In this document: one piece after another, positions 1 through 11,500 of the stretch
How positions within the stretch are numbered: position 1 is the stretch's first letter
How the letters are laid out: each line of letters opens with the position of its first letter
Assembly: GCA_022712785.1 (NCBI GenBank)
Contig: JAFLJX010000237.1
Span: 1-34,667, forward strand
Source of the DNA: Mycoplasmatota bacterium
GTDB taxonomy: Bacteria; Bacillota_I; Bacilli_A; Izemoplasmatales; Izemoplasmataceae
DNA length: 34,667 bases
Reading direction: 5' to 3'
Position numbers and translations under genes: made by a program
The notes under the pieces: generated by a model
Seen by the model: only the letters and a program-made list of their open reading frames with translations
Database searches by the model: none
What the model was told of the DNA's origin: nothing

Positions 1-150
1 TATCAAGTTAATAGTAGTTGTTTTCCCAGCACCGTTTTTACCAATAAAGCCATAAACTTCACCTTTTTTTACAGTAAGGTTTAAATTCTTTAATACGGCT
101 GTTTTTCCATAATATTTAGACAAATTAACAGTTTTAATAGCCTCCATCAT
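1..150 (-). CDS. ABC transporter ATP-binding protein (N-terminal part, runs off the window edge)
   Basis: Minus-strand translation [50 protein letters not shown] contains Walker [10 protein letters not shown]; start overlaps the upstream ORF stop (ATGA). Confidence 0.9.
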   Translation of the reverse strand, partial: MMEAIKTVNLSKYYGKTAVLKNLNLTVKKGEVYGFIGKNGAGKTTTINLI

Positions 151-353
151 TCATCCTTTCCAAAGATTAAATAAATTACCCAACCGAAGTTAACAACTAA
201 ACTTACTACTATCCAAATAATTTTGTTTCCACCTTTAACAACTCTTTCTTCCTTTAAGATATCTATAATCACGTAAATCTTAAAGAAAAGATCGATTATA
301 AAAAACGGTATGATTAATGGTAATAAATCAATTAAAAAGCTGAATTCTTCCAT
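147..353 (-). CDS. PLDc_N (phospholipase D-nuclease N-terminal)-like small membrane protein
   Basis: 68 aa, two hydrophobic segments with pattern ...[41 protein letters not shown]. Confidence 0.75.
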   Translation of the reverse strand: MEEFSFLIDLLPLIIPFFIIDLFFKIYVIIDILKEERVVKGGNKIIWIVVSLVVNFGWVIYLIFGKDE

Positions 354-362
354 GGTTGCCTC

Positions 363-803
363 CTAAATGCCGTCTCTAACATTTACCTTATCTTTTCTTC
401 CATTATAACCTTGAACTCCTGATACTAAATATAAAATCCCAGTAATTTGGTTAGACATTAACATAATCCCACCCCAAACTGCTTGATACAAGTATACGCT
501 CTTAGCCTTTTCTTCAGTATATTTTTCTTTAATTAGTCCTGGGAATATTACTAAGTTAACAATGAAGAATATTGTATAGACAATAGTCATGACGAAAATA
601 AAACTACCCAAATAACCCAAAAATTGTATAAGCTCAGCATATTCTTCCGGTGACATATTTGCTTCAGCTGCACTTCCTAAATTAGGCATTTTTTCAATAT
701 TCTTAAATAGTATTGATGCAGCAATTAAACCAAGAACAAAAATACCTTCAATAACCATTCCAATAATCGTGATTATCCTTGGTGTTCTTTCCATTTTATG
801 CAT
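363..803 (-). CDS. DUF4064-like multi-pass membrane protein
   Basis: 146 aa ORF, several TM segments, N-terminal RTPRIITIIGMVIEGIF pattern, RBS upstream. Confidence 0.6.
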   Translation of the reverse strand: MHKMERTPRIITIIGMVIEGIFVLGLIAASILFKNIEKMPNLGSAAEANMSPEEYAELIQFLGYLGSFIFVMTIVYTIFFIVNLVIFPGLIKEKYTEEKAKSVYLYQAVWGGIMLMSNQITGILYLVSGVQGYNGRKDKVNVRDGI

Positions 804-828
804 ATGAATTCCTCCTTATCGAAAAGTG

Positions 829-1155
829 TTATTTAAATATTACTGCAGTACCATAAGCAATTATTTCAGCTGCTCCACCCATAACTGCTGAAGTTTGTAA
901 TCTTAATCCTACAACTCCGTTAGCTCCAAGTTCCTCTGCATCTTTTAATAATCTTTCTGTTGCTACTTTTCTAGCTTCGTTCATCATGTCAGTATATCCA
1001 ACGATTTCTCCACCAACTATACTTTTAAGTCCAGCCATAAAATCTCTACCTATATTTTTAGTTTGTACTGTTGATCCTTTAACGTATCCTAACACTTCAG
1101 AAACTGTTCTACCTGGCACTTCATTTATAGTATATAAGTCTTTTCTAGTAATCAT
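829..1155 (-). CDS. YbjQ family (heavy-metal-binding domain-like) protein
   Basis: 108 aa; VPGRTVSEVLGYVKGSTVQTKNIGRDFMAGLKSIVGGEIVGYTDMMNEAR...ADELGANGVVGLRLQTS is YbjQ-like. Confidence 0.9.
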   Translation of the reverse strand: MITRKDLYTINEVPGRTVSEVLGYVKGSTVQTKNIGRDFMAGLKSIVGGEIVGYTDMMNEARKVATERLLKDAEELGANGVVGLRLQTSAVMGGAAEIIAYGTAVIFK

Positions 1156-1296
1156 ATTATTCTCCTTTTAAAAATTAAAGTATATGAATTTTACAACATT
1201 ATTCATATCTAATTATATTATACATTGAAATAAGTATAAATTCAAACAAATTATTTTAAATTATTTTTCATAACCAAAAGATACCTTTAGATTAAA

Positions 1297-1320
1297 ATAA
1301 GACACGTACACGTGTCTTAT
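1297..1320 (-). terminator. Hairpin terminator after the GltD-like gene
   Basis: ATAAGACACG-TACA-CGTGTCTTAT, 10-bp perfect stem, T-rich on the minus-strand 3' side, directly after the stop at 1324. Confidence 0.7.
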
Positions 1321-1323
1321 TCC

Positions 1324-2265
1324 TTATTTACTTAAATATTCCTCAATTGCTATAGCCGCCATTTTACCTTCTCCAATAGCATACTTAATTAAACTTTGAC
1401 CTCTTCTTGCATCACCACATATAAATATGTTTTCTTTATCTGTAGTAAAAATTTTTGTGTCTCTATTATGTTTAGTTTTATCAATTTCAATGTCGAAAGC
1501 ATTTAGCCCTTCTTCAATTGGTCCTAAGAACCCAATAGCGACAAATATTAAATCAGCGTCAATTTCTCCATATTGATTCTTGAATTCTAATTTTGATCCA
1601 TTTTCATCTCTTGTGAAGCCTACATTATCCGTAACTATTTTGGAAACACAACCATCTTTATCAATAAACTTAACGGCTGTTTTTTCATACAGTTTTACTT
1701 CATCTTCATCAAAATCATAAACGTTTTTCTTTCTCTCATTGTTCTTAGAATGAATTTCTAATTGCTTAACACTTAAGGCACCTTGGCTAATTGCGGTAGC
1801 TACACAATCATTTGATGTATCTCCACCACCAATAATAACCACATTTTTACCTTTAGCATCAATATCTAAAGGTGTTCCATCTAATAAATGTTTAGTATTA
1901 TCTTTCAAATACTCCATTGCAAAGAAGATATTGTTTAGTTGTCTTCCATCGATTGAAATATCTCTAGCATGTTCAGCACCTGTTGCTACTAGAACACAAT
2001 CAAATTCTTTTGATATTTTTGAGGCAATATTTTGTTTATCAATTTTTGTATTTAAAATAAACTCTACACCTAAATTTCTTAAAACATCAGCCTTTTTTAA
2101 AATATTATTCTTGTTTAATTTCATGTGAGGAATCCCATACATTAGTATTCCACCAGGTCTGTCAGCTTTTTCATACATTGTTACAGAATGTCCGTTAGTT
2201 GCTAAAGCTTGCGCTGCAGCCATACCTGAAGGACCGGTTCCTATAATCGCTATTTTAGGACTCAT
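1324..2265 (-). CDS. FAD-dependent NAD(P) oxidoreductase, glutamate synthase small subunit (GltD)-like, without the N-terminal Fe-S domain
   Basis: GTGPSGMAAAQALATNGHSVTMYEKADRPGGILMYGIPHMKL and VIIGGGDTSNDCV motifs; C-terminal GDARRGQSLIKYAIGEG. Confidence 0.85.
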   Translation of the reverse strand: MSPKIAIIGTGPSGMAAAQALATNGHSVTMYEKADRPGGILMYGIPHMKLNKNNILKKADVLRNLGVEFILNTKIDKQNIASKISKEFDCVLVATGAEHARDISIDGRQLNNIFFAMEYLKDNTKHLLDGTPLDIDAKGKNVVIIGGGDTSNDCVATAISQGALSVKQLEIHSKNNERKKNVYDFDEDEVKLYEKTAVKFIDKDGCVSKIVTDNVGFTRDENGSKLEFKNQYGEIDADLIFVAIGFLGPIEEGLNAFDIEIDKTKHNRDTKIFTTDKENIFICGDARRGQSLIKYAIGEGKMAAIAIEEYLSK

Positions 2266-2419
2266 AGTTTCACCCTTTCAATTTGTAATTCACTAAATAT
2301 TACTGTAATTATATCATAAACTATTATACATATATAATATCTTAGTAATATATTTATCTTCAATACTATTTTAACACAAAATATGATTAGTTCGTGTAGA
2401 AATTATTTACTCTAAATAT

Positions 2420-4759
2420 TTACTTAATTTCAACTTTAATTGAGATCAATTCTAGATTAATAGAACTTATATTAATAGTTGCAATACCTGTTTTTTGAAT
2501 AGTTTTAACAAAGAACCCTGTAGATCCACCAAGTAATGGTAAAGTATCTGGCCCAATAAGTTCTAATGGACCAGCAATTGAAACCTTTATAATCTCACTA
2601 CTATAATCCATAGTATTAGATAATTCATTAACATGTTTTACAACAACCCTTGTTGTTTGATAAGTATCTGTTTCTGTGATTACAGAATCATCAATTACTG
2701 CAGTTAATAAATGATTGTCTGTTGCACCTAATTTCTTAGAAGCTATAATCTCATTATTTTTATAGGCTTCAAAAGTATAAGTAATCGATTCAAGACCCCA
2801 TTTACCAACATATTTTTCATAAAACTTAGCTGCTTGATCCATACTTAATTTATGTTTTCTTAAGAATAACAACATTTTTATTTTCAATCGAAGTGGAATT
2901 TTCATACCGTGATGCATAATGGATAGCAATACCTCTTTCAAAGTATCACAGTCTTTCTTAGAGTATAATTCATTTTCATGTATAAGATTACCAATGAAGT
3001 CATCAATAATGACTGGTGGATTAGGTAAATCCTTATATCTATCCAAACTTGATGGATAAAAATCACCAATAACATCCTTGTTTATCTTAAAACGAACAAA
3101 ATCAGCATTTGTCATTACATAAACTTCTTTAATCTCTGAAGCTTCTTGTTCACCTATGCTTAAACTACTTAAAACCTCTAAATATGGAGATTCAATGTTC
3201 ACAGCGTAAACACTTGCTGCATATTTTGGTATTCTAAACATATCCATCACACCGTGGTAACAAATTCTGTCTCCACTTCCAAAATCTTTATGAGTATTAT
3301 AATCAAACATACACCACCCAATTGCGCCAATGATATCTTTTGAAGCATGATTATATTGTTGAGCATTTAAGTGTCTTTTAGTGTGTTCAACACGGTGAGA
3401 TTCATCATCGAATTTCTTAGTAGGATACATGTGTCCAAGATATTCAGTAACCATATAGGGAACATCTTTTTTTGTTACTTTCATTCGTGACTCTAATCCT
3501 TTATTAGAGCCTCTATGAACAAAGTCATTATAAGTATATACATCTTCATACATTGTACTTCCAGTAAAGTTTCGAACTCCCCCAGTTGGTCTGTATTTAT
3601 CTAATGATTTTGCAACCTCACCTGTTTTTTGATAAAACAAATCATTGTCAGGAGATTCATTTATACGAGTTCCCCATATAAATATTGAAGGATGATTATA
3701 ATCACGGTATATCATTTCATGTGTATTTTTAATTGCTACTTCTTGCCACGGGATATCTCCAATGTGTTGCCAACCAGGGATTTCATTGAATACAAGTAAT
3801 CCTATTTCATCACAACGATCTAAAAAATGTTTACTAGGAGGGTAATGACTGCTTCTAACAGTGTTCAATCCTAATTCAAATTTTAAGATGTCAGCATCTT
3901 TCTTTTGGGCATTACTAGGCATTGCATATCCTACATATGGATATGATTGATGTCTATTTAATCCTACAAGCTTTATATGTTTCTTATTTAAATATAATCC
4001 TTCTGTAGTAACTTCAATGCTCCTATTCCCAAATCTACTTTCATACAATAAAGTATCATCATTAAATATTCTAAGTGTGTATAATACAGGATTTCCTAAA
4101 GTCCATTCTTCTAAAGATACTTTTTTAGTAAAAACTGATTTTTCTTTAGTAAAGTCAACTGTGTTATTGAAAGAGTCTATTACAATATCATCTTTTACAA
4201 TTTCAAAACAACAATTTTTTTGTATTTTAAAATCACCTTTTAAAAACAATTGAAGTTCTAAAGTATCATTAATAACATCTAAAAAAACTTGATCAATGTA
4301 TTCTCTTTCATATTCGATCAAATAAACTTCTCTGTAAATTCCACCGTATGTTAGATAATCAATCACAAAACCATATGGGGGAGTATCACTTCTTTCAGTA
4401 CTATCTACTTTAACAAATAATTTGTTATCTCCCTCAACTATATGTTCACTTACATCTATTTTAAAAGGAGTATATCCACCTTTATGAGACATAACTAAAA
4501 CTTCATTAAAATATACTTCACTATAATTCATTACTCCGTCAAACTGTAAAACATATCTTTTTTGTTTATTTATTTTAATTTTAATGACTTTTTCATAACT
4601 ACTAATAAACTGAAAATCTTTTTCACTGAAATTATTGAAAGGTAGTTCTTTGTTAGTGTGAGGTATATTTACTAAATCTCCTATTGGGAATTTATTAACA
4701 TATTCCTCTTTAAAAGAATCACAATAATTCCAATTATAATTCAATGGAATCTTATGCAT
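2420..4759 (-). CDS. Glycoside hydrolase family 2 (beta-galactosidase/beta-glucuronidase type)
   Basis: GLNRHQSYPYVGYAMP, SIFIWGTRINESPDND (acid/base Glu) and YMVTEYLGHMYP (nucleophile Glu). Confidence 0.88.
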   Translation of the reverse strand: MHKIPLNYNWNYCDSFKEEYVNKFPIGDLVNIPHTNKELPFNNFSEKDFQFISSYEKVIKIKINKQKRYVLQFDGVMNYSEVYFNEVLVMSHKGGYTPFKIDVSEHIVEGDNKLFVKVDSTERSDTPPYGFVIDYLTYGGIYREVYLIEYEREYIDQVFLDVINDTLELQLFLKGDFKIQKNCCFEIVKDDIVIDSFNNTVDFTKEKSVFTKKVSLEEWTLGNPVLYTLRIFNDDTLLYESRFGNRSIEVTTEGLYLNKKHIKLVGLNRHQSYPYVGYAMPSNAQKKDADILKFELGLNTVRSSHYPPSKHFLDRCDEIGLLVFNEIPGWQHIGDIPWQEVAIKNTHEMIYRDYNHPSIFIWGTRINESPDNDLFYQKTGEVAKSLDKYRPTGGVRNFTGSTMYEDVYTYNDFVHRGSNKGLESRMKVTKKDVPYMVTEYLGHMYPTKKFDDESHRVEHTKRHLNAQQYNHASKDIIGAIGWCMFDYNTHKDFGSGDRICYHGVMDMFRIPKYAASVYAVNIESPYLEVLSSLSIGEQEASEIKEVYVMTNADFVRFKINKDVIGDFYPSSLDRYKDLPNPPVIIDDFIGNLIHENELYSKKDCDTLKEVLLSIMHHGMKIPLRLKIKMLLFLRKHKLSMDQAAKFYEKYVGKWGLESITYTFEAYKNNEIIASKKLGATDNHLLTAVIDDSVITETDTYQTTRVVVKHVNELSNTMDYSSEIIKVSIAGPLELIGPDTLPLLGGSTGFFVKTIQKTGIATINISSINLELISIKVEIK

Positions 4760-6158
4760 TTTCTAAACTCCTCCTTACTTCTAATTCTTTAATGATTTCT
4801 TTATATTTTTCTTCATTAATTATGTGATATTTATTAAAGATATATCTACTTAACAACATTCCGAAAATTGGCAGAATAAACATCAGGATGGAAATACCAA
4901 ATAAAGTTGAACTAGTTTGAGTTAAAAGCTGATCGCTATCTGCGTCTACTTTTAAATCTATTACCTCTAGACCAAATCCAACAACACCCATACTTAACCC
5001 TGTTGCTAGTTTAACCACAAATGTTTGAACACTAAACACTGTACTTTCACTTCTGCTTTTTGTTTTTAATTCTCCGTATTCAACAGTGTCACTTAAAAGT
5101 AAAGTTGTTAGTACCATACCAATACCTTGTCCAAAGAATACTAAAACACCTAATCCAAATACTAAGATGATATTATCATTTAAAATAAATGCATTTATGA
5201 ACAATCCAATAAAAGCGAATATCTGTAATAATATACTGTAGTTATACATCTGTTTTCTAGTGAATTTTTTACTTAATGTTGTATAAAAAGCAATACTTAT
5301 TAATTGGACAACTAATCCTAGACCTATAAATGGTAAAAATAAGTTTTCATTACCTAGGTTATAAGAAATATAATAAAACGCCATTGTACTAGTAATATAT
5401 AAAACAAAGTTTGTTACTACTACAACAATCATTACTACCATTAATTGATCATTATCAGTTAATAACTTCCACATTTTCTTAAGGGAAATACTTTCATGAT
5501 CTTCTGATACATTTTGTTCTTTAACATTAAACACCATAATAACTTGTGAAATAATAAAAACAATCGAGATGATTATAGCAAAGTATAAAAATCCATTACG
5601 TATTTCACTATTAGTAGCAGCTTGAACATCTATAGTTCCACCACCTAAAAATGCAGCTAAAAGCAAATATGGAGCACTTACAACAGCAAAACCAACAGTT
5701 GTAAAGAAACGAGTTATTGCACTAACGCTTTCTCGGTCCTCTTGATGTTTTGATAATGCAGGAATCATAGACCAAAATGGAATATCCATTAAAGTATAAC
5801 TCATTCCCCATAATGTATAGAATACAGTGATATAAATCATATACTCAATGCTTTTAGGAGCAAAACCTGGATTAATAAATACAAAGATAACAATAATAGC
5901 ATTTAATATAGTACCAGTTAGAATCCACGGTCTAAATTTACCCCATCTAGATTTAGTGTTATGGACTAGGTTACCCATTATTGGATCATTTACTGCATCC
6001 CATATACGAACTACCATAAACATTCCACCAACAAACCCTGCGCTCATACCAACATAAGTAGTTAGGTAAATAAACATGATTGTACTAAGTGCATACGCTG
6101 CATCTTTCCCTATCCCTGAAATCCCAAATATCCACTTATTCTTTTTACTTAGTTTCAT
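4752..6158 (-). CDS. GPH-family (glycoside-pentoside-hexuronide) cation symporter / MFS sugar transporter
   Basis: 468 aa multi-TM; VRIWDAVNDPIMGNLVHNTKSRWGKFRPWILTG is a GPH/MelB-type signature. Confidence 0.92.
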   Translation of the reverse strand: MKLSKKNKWIFGISGIGKDAAYALSTIMFIYLTTYVGMSAGFVGGMFMVVRIWDAVNDPIMGNLVHNTKSRWGKFRPWILTGTILNAIIVIFVFINPGFAPKSIEYMIYITVFYTLWGMSYTLMDIPFWSMIPALSKHQEDRESVSAITRFFTTVGFAVVSAPYLLLAAFLGGGTIDVQAATNSEIRNGFLYFAIIISIVFIISQVIMVFNVKEQNVSEDHESISLKKMWKLLTDNDQLMVVMIVVVVTNFVLYITSTMAFYYISYNLGNENLFLPFIGLGLVVQLISIAFYTTLSKKFTRKQMYNYSILLQIFAFIGLFINAFILNDNIILVFGLGVLVFFGQGIGMVLTTLLLSDTVEYGELKTKSRSESTVFSVQTFVVKLATGLSMGVVGFGLEVIDLKVDADSDQLLTQTSSTLFGISILMFILPIFGMLLSRYIFNKYHIINEEKYKEIIKELEVRRSLENA

Positions 6159-6159
6159 T

Positions 6160-8493
6160 TCATTTCTCCCTTTTTATATGAATTACCTTTGAACTATAAT
6201 CTCTTAACATCATTACATTATCATTAGTTCCTGTTCCTGTGAAAGAATGATGTAATAACAATTCACTATTTTCAAGTTGTGACTTAGTCATTATTTTATT
6301 TAATGTATCTTCTTTATACTTATAACGATTCGCAATAAAATTTAAAATTTGTCCATTCACTTTTAGTTTTATTGGTAATACATGATTTACTAAACTACCT
6401 GTGTCTCTAACATTTAAGTATTGTTCCCTACTTGTAATTTTATATATTCCATCTATTAAGCCTTTAATAGGTATTCTTATAAATGGTGCATTAGGTTTTG
6501 ACTGCACTTGATAATAAAGCACTAGTGCTTCATTTTTATCTTCATTCATAACCATCCATATACCAACATTACTATCATATATACTCTTTATACGATGAAA
6601 TTCTCCAAACTGAAATAGTGATCTATATTCCTTATAGTATTCAACTTGTTTTTGAATAACAAACGACTCAAAAGGAGTAATTTTACTCAGGTCTAATTCG
6701 TAACCTAATATGCCAAAACAAGCAACATTGAATCTACTTTCAAGTGGTGTATGTCTAAGTACTTGGTGACTAACATCACCACTGACATGATTACTAATAC
6801 TAGATAATGGATACAAGTAACTAGTACCTTCTTGTATCAACATTCTTTCATAACTATCTGTATTATCGCTTGTCCATGTTTGAGGCATGTAGTAAAGCAT
6901 ACCCATATCAAATCTATTCCCCCCACTACTACATGATTCAAATAACACATCTGGAAATTCAGTTACTAGATCTTCAAGTACATCATATAATCCCATTACG
7001 TATAAATGATTAAATTTACCTTGGTCTTCAACATCAAGGTATTGACTAAACACATCACTAAAATTACGATTCATGTCCCATTTTATATATCTTATGTTTG
7101 CGCTGTTTATTAGATCTCTTAGAACTGTTTTTAAATACATTATAACTTCTGGATTGGTTAAATCTAATATTAGTTGATTACGTCCTAACGAAGGTTTCAT
7201 ATTAGGGATTTCGATTGCCCAAGATGGATTTTTTTTATACAAATCACTATCCTTATTAATCATTTCTGGTTCAACCCAAATCCCAAAGTCTAATCCCATT
7301 TTATTTATTTTTTTACTTATGCCTTTTACTCCTCTAGGTAATTTTTTTCTATTATAATACCAATCACCAAGTGAAGAAAAATCATCGTTTCTTCTTCCAA
7401 ACCATCCGTCATCTATACAGAATAGTTCCATACCTAGTTTTTTAGCTTTCTTGGCGATTGTTAAGAGCTTTTTTTGATTAAAATCAAAATATGTAGCTTC
7501 CCAATTATTTATTAATATTGGTCTTGCTTTTTTATGTTGTTTTTTAATAATACTTTCTTCAATAAAGTTATGAAGATTATTACTAATTTTATTGAATCCT
7601 GAGCTACTAAAAGTCAATACAAGTTCTGGAGTAATCAATTGTTCATTTTTATTTAGCTTATAACGGAAATCAAATGAATTTATTCCCATTTGAATGCGTA
7701 CTAAATCATGTGTGCTAACTTCAATATTAGCTTCAAAATTTCCACTATAGATTAAAGCACATCCATATACATTACCATAGTCCTCTTGAGTTGTTTTATC
7801 ATGTACTAAGACAAAAGGATTATGATCACTACTACTAACTCCTTTTTTACTATCAAAAGATATTGTGCCTTTACTTAATTGATGTTTTGAAATGTGTCTT
7901 TCGCGAATCCAAGCACCATCAAATTTTGTTATTTCATAATCTTTATTTAAGAAATCTAATTGTCCACTCATTGCTTTATCAATAATGACTGGTCCTTGAT
8001 TATGATTTATTATTGTGTTGTTTCTAATAATTAAATCATTGTCTTCAAACACACTATAATATAATTTCACTTCAACATTATTGATCGTATCTAACAGTAT
8101 TATTTCTAGAGTAAGAGATTTCTTTGCTTGAGGCATTTTATCAAAGTGGAAATCAGAAATAACCTTATGTGATATATATAGCAAATCAAGTGTTCTATGT
8201 CCTGTTGGTAATTCTAAGTGTAAACTGGGATTTCTATAATCACCTTTTCCAAAGGTACTATATTCCAGCAATACGTGGTTAAGCTGATACCCCTTACTTT
8301 CCTCGCTATATGAAGTTGAGCTACCCAATTCAAATTGGTATCTCAAAATATGATCTTTTATATTAATAAAACGATCAATTTTTTTCCCGTAGTATACATG
8401 TTCTAAATGTTTATGTTCATTAATATAGAAGACATAACTTGTATTTTTTGTTTCTAAATAAAAAGTTTTATCTTCTTTATTATAGTTAATCAT
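6160..8493 (-). CDS. Alpha-galactosidase, glycoside hydrolase family 36
   Basis: LFCIDDGWFGRRNDD, IRYIKWDMNRNFSD (nucleophile Asp), SSGGNRFDMGMLYYMPQTWTSDNTDSYERM (acid/base Asp). Confidence 0.95.
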   Translation of the reverse strand: MINYNKEDKTFYLETKNTSYVFYINEHKHLEHVYYGKKIDRFINIKDHILRYQFELGSSTSYSEESKGYQLNHVLLEYSTFGKGDYRNPSLHLELPTGHRTLDLLYISHKVISDFHFDKMPQAKKSLTLEIILLDTINNVEVKLYYSVFEDNDLIIRNNTIINHNQGPVIIDKAMSGQLDFLNKDYEITKFDGAWIRERHISKHQLSKGTISFDSKKGVSSSDHNPFVLVHDKTTQEDYGNVYGCALIYSGNFEANIEVSTHDLVRIQMGINSFDFRYKLNKNEQLITPELVLTFSSSGFNKISNNLHNFIEESIIKKQHKKARPILINNWEATYFDFNQKKLLTIAKKAKKLGMELFCIDDGWFGRRNDDFSSLGDWYYNRKKLPRGVKGISKKINKMGLDFGIWVEPEMINKDSDLYKKNPSWAIEIPNMKPSLGRNQLILDLTNPEVIMYLKTVLRDLINSANIRYIKWDMNRNFSDVFSQYLDVEDQGKFNHLYVMGLYDVLEDLVTEFPDVLFESCSSGGNRFDMGMLYYMPQTWTSDNTDSYERMLIQEGTSYLYPLSSISNHVSGDVSHQVLRHTPLESRFNVACFGILGYELDLSKITPFESFVIQKQVEYYKEYRSLFQFGEFHRIKSIYDSNVGIWMVMNEDKNEALVLYYQVQSKPNAPFIRIPIKGLIDGIYKITSREQYLNVRDTGSLVNHVLPIKLKVNGQILNFIANRYKYKEDTLNKIMTKSQLENSELLLHHSFTGTGTNDNVMMLRDYSSKVIHIKREK

Positions 8494-8532
8494 TTAATCA
8501 CCTCTTTTATCATATTAAAAAAATCTATAAAC

Positions 8533-11500
8533 TTATTTAAGTAAGTCTCTAATTTTTCTCATTTCTTTATTAGGATCAGTGTACCAATTGGAAGCAAACA
8601 CTCTATATATTATCCAATTTCTCGCGTTTAAATATTTTTCTTGATGTAGTAGATCTCTTCTTGAATTTGATACTTTAGATTCGTTTACATCACATATTAT
8701 ACCTAGTTTAAATGATGAAGTTTCTTCATCATAAATACCAATATTTATACTATCTGATCCTATACCAAGAGAGGTTTTAACATTATAGTTATTCTTAACA
8801 AGTCTTTTTTGAATGTCTAGTACTAAATCAGATAACACTTCTTGATCGACTAGTTCTTCACTTGAATGAAGTCTTGATAGAACTTCTTTTGCCATTTCTG
8901 GTTTATTGTTAGAAATAAAGTAACAATATCTCATATAGTCTTTTAATAGTTTTGGACCAGTACTTTTTAAGTCTTCAACTTTTAATTCTTCAGGATATAA
9001 AGAAGATACAAAGTATATCTTTTGTTTAGCTCTACTGATAGCTACATTTAGTCTGTTTTGTCCGCCATCGTTGTTAAGCCACCCAAATCTTCTTCTGACA
9101 AAACCTTCAGGATCTCTTGCATATCCCATTGAAAAGATAATAATGTCTCTTTCGTCACCCTGAACATTTTCAATATTCTTTACGAATAAACTAGTATCTT
9201 CAGAGTCATCTGTTCTAAACAATTCTTTTTCAAATTGCTTTTGATATACGCTTCTTTTAAATAGTTCTTCATCTATATAATTTTCAATCAAGTCTCTTTG
9301 AGTACTATTAAAGGTTATTACGCCTATTGTCTCATTATTTTCTCTTTCTCTAAATACTTTTTTAAGTAATTTAATAACTGCTTTAGCTTCTTCAATATTT
9401 CTTCTATTATCGAATATTCCATCTTTAACATGGATGTATTCAATAGGTGGTTTTTTACTATTATATTGATTAGGTGAAACTATTAATCTACCTTCATAAA
9501 ATGCATGATTTGAAAATGCGATTAATTCTTCATATTTAGATCTGTAGTGATAATTAAGAATAGTTTCATCAAATCTATAACGTGCTAAATCTAGTAAACT
9601 CCTAGCATCCATAGAAATGTCTTTTAATATTGCGTCTTCATAAAACTCATCATCATCTTCTAGTCTACCTATACCTAGATTTGAGGGACGTAATTGTTTT
9701 GTGTCACCTGCGATAACTACTTTTTTGGCTCGATAAATTGCGGGGATTCCTTTTTCTACGTACATTTGAGATGCTTCATCAAAAATCACTAAATCGAACA
9801 TACCATAAACTAAAGGTATAATTGCACTAACAACTTCTGGAGTCATCATCCATACTTTTATGTTGTTCATTAGTTCAAGTTGGAAGATATCTATAAATGC
9901 TTTAACGCTTATTTTTCGTCCGCTTTCTAGAATCCTTTTTATATCCATAATTCTTTTTGAATTTGAGAAGTTTAATGCATTTTTATATAATTCCATTTCG
10001 AATGATTCATTTGTAACATTTCTTTTCTCTTCTATTAGTTTATTTAGTTCATTTATTTTTTCTTGATACTTATCGAATATATATAAATGCTTTTGATTCT
10101 TAGCTTTTATATCTTCTAAATACCCAGTGAAAAAGGCATCAAATAGATAGTGACGATGTTTTGATATATCTTTTATATTTTTCAACATTTGGTGGTTTTG
10201 AAGCATGTCTAAAAACTGAATTTCTATTTTAGTAAGTTTCTCATACTTTGCTTTTTGTTTATTCAAATTTTTAATGTTTTTAACTACGAAGTTATGAAGA
10301 GTGCCATCATTTAGCAATAACTTCATATACTTAATATCTATGGATTTCTTCTTAGTAAAGAATAAAATTCTTTTTGTGTTTTTTTCCAAAAATACTTTTT
10401 TGAGTTTTCTTTTTTTAAAGAACCCTGCTTTATTTCTTTTTAACAGGTATAGTTCATAGTCTTTAGTGAATTCTTCAAACTCTATTTTGTTACTTCTACT
10501 AATTTTAGTTTCCAGTTTAGATATTAGAGGATATTCTTCTTTAATAGTTTTGAAGTTAAGATATTCATTTAAATGATTATATTTATCAAATGTTTTTTCA
10601 ATAGCGTTTAAATTCTTAAATACCGGTTTCCCAAACACTGATACAAACATGTGGTGTACTCTTTTAGGACTCAACTCATTAATTACATCTTTATCTTTTA
10701 CATATCTACTGTATAGTTTATGAATTGGAACATCTTGTATTGCTTGGTTATATAATAAGTCTAATGATACATCCATGTCGTGAAGAATATCTTTAATTTC
10801 TTCTTCTAATTTATAGATATCATTATTTAGTGTTCTTTGCGGAGGTAAGGGATTAATGAACTCTTTAAGTTTATGATAGAAATCTTGTTTATTTTCAGCG
10901 TCATCAATGAACATAGCATACTTAGATGTGTTTTTAAGCCTTGAATAGATAACATCTAAAGCAACTTTCTTCTCAGAAACCACTAATACGTTACCCCCCT
11001 TTAAAACGCTAGAAGCTATTAGACTAGTTATTGTCTGGCTTTTACCTGTCCCTGGTGGACCCCAAATTACAAGCTTTTGATTCTGATTTATTAAATCAAT
11101 AACTTTTTCTTGGGAATAGTTTAGTTCATTTATATAAGATAGTTTAGTTTCATCAACTTTACTTGTTGAATCGTTATATACTATGTCTTTTTCTTTAGAA
11201 TAAAGATCAGATTCATCAATTAGACCTTCTAATAGTTCATTATATTTACTTGAGTCTAAAATTAAACTCATATCCTTTTGAATCATTGAAGAATACAATT
11301 TGTATCTACCAACAGTAATATATTCTTTTATGTCAAATATTCCTTTTCTTCTTTTCATAAATACATCTTTTAAATCCTTCTTATATGGCTCGAAGGACAA
11401 ATCAACAGGAGTATCAATTATGTTTATACCATTCATTTGATAGAAAGGTATTACAACATCTTTTAATACTTTCTTGTTGAAAGAACCAAGGTATGGTGTA

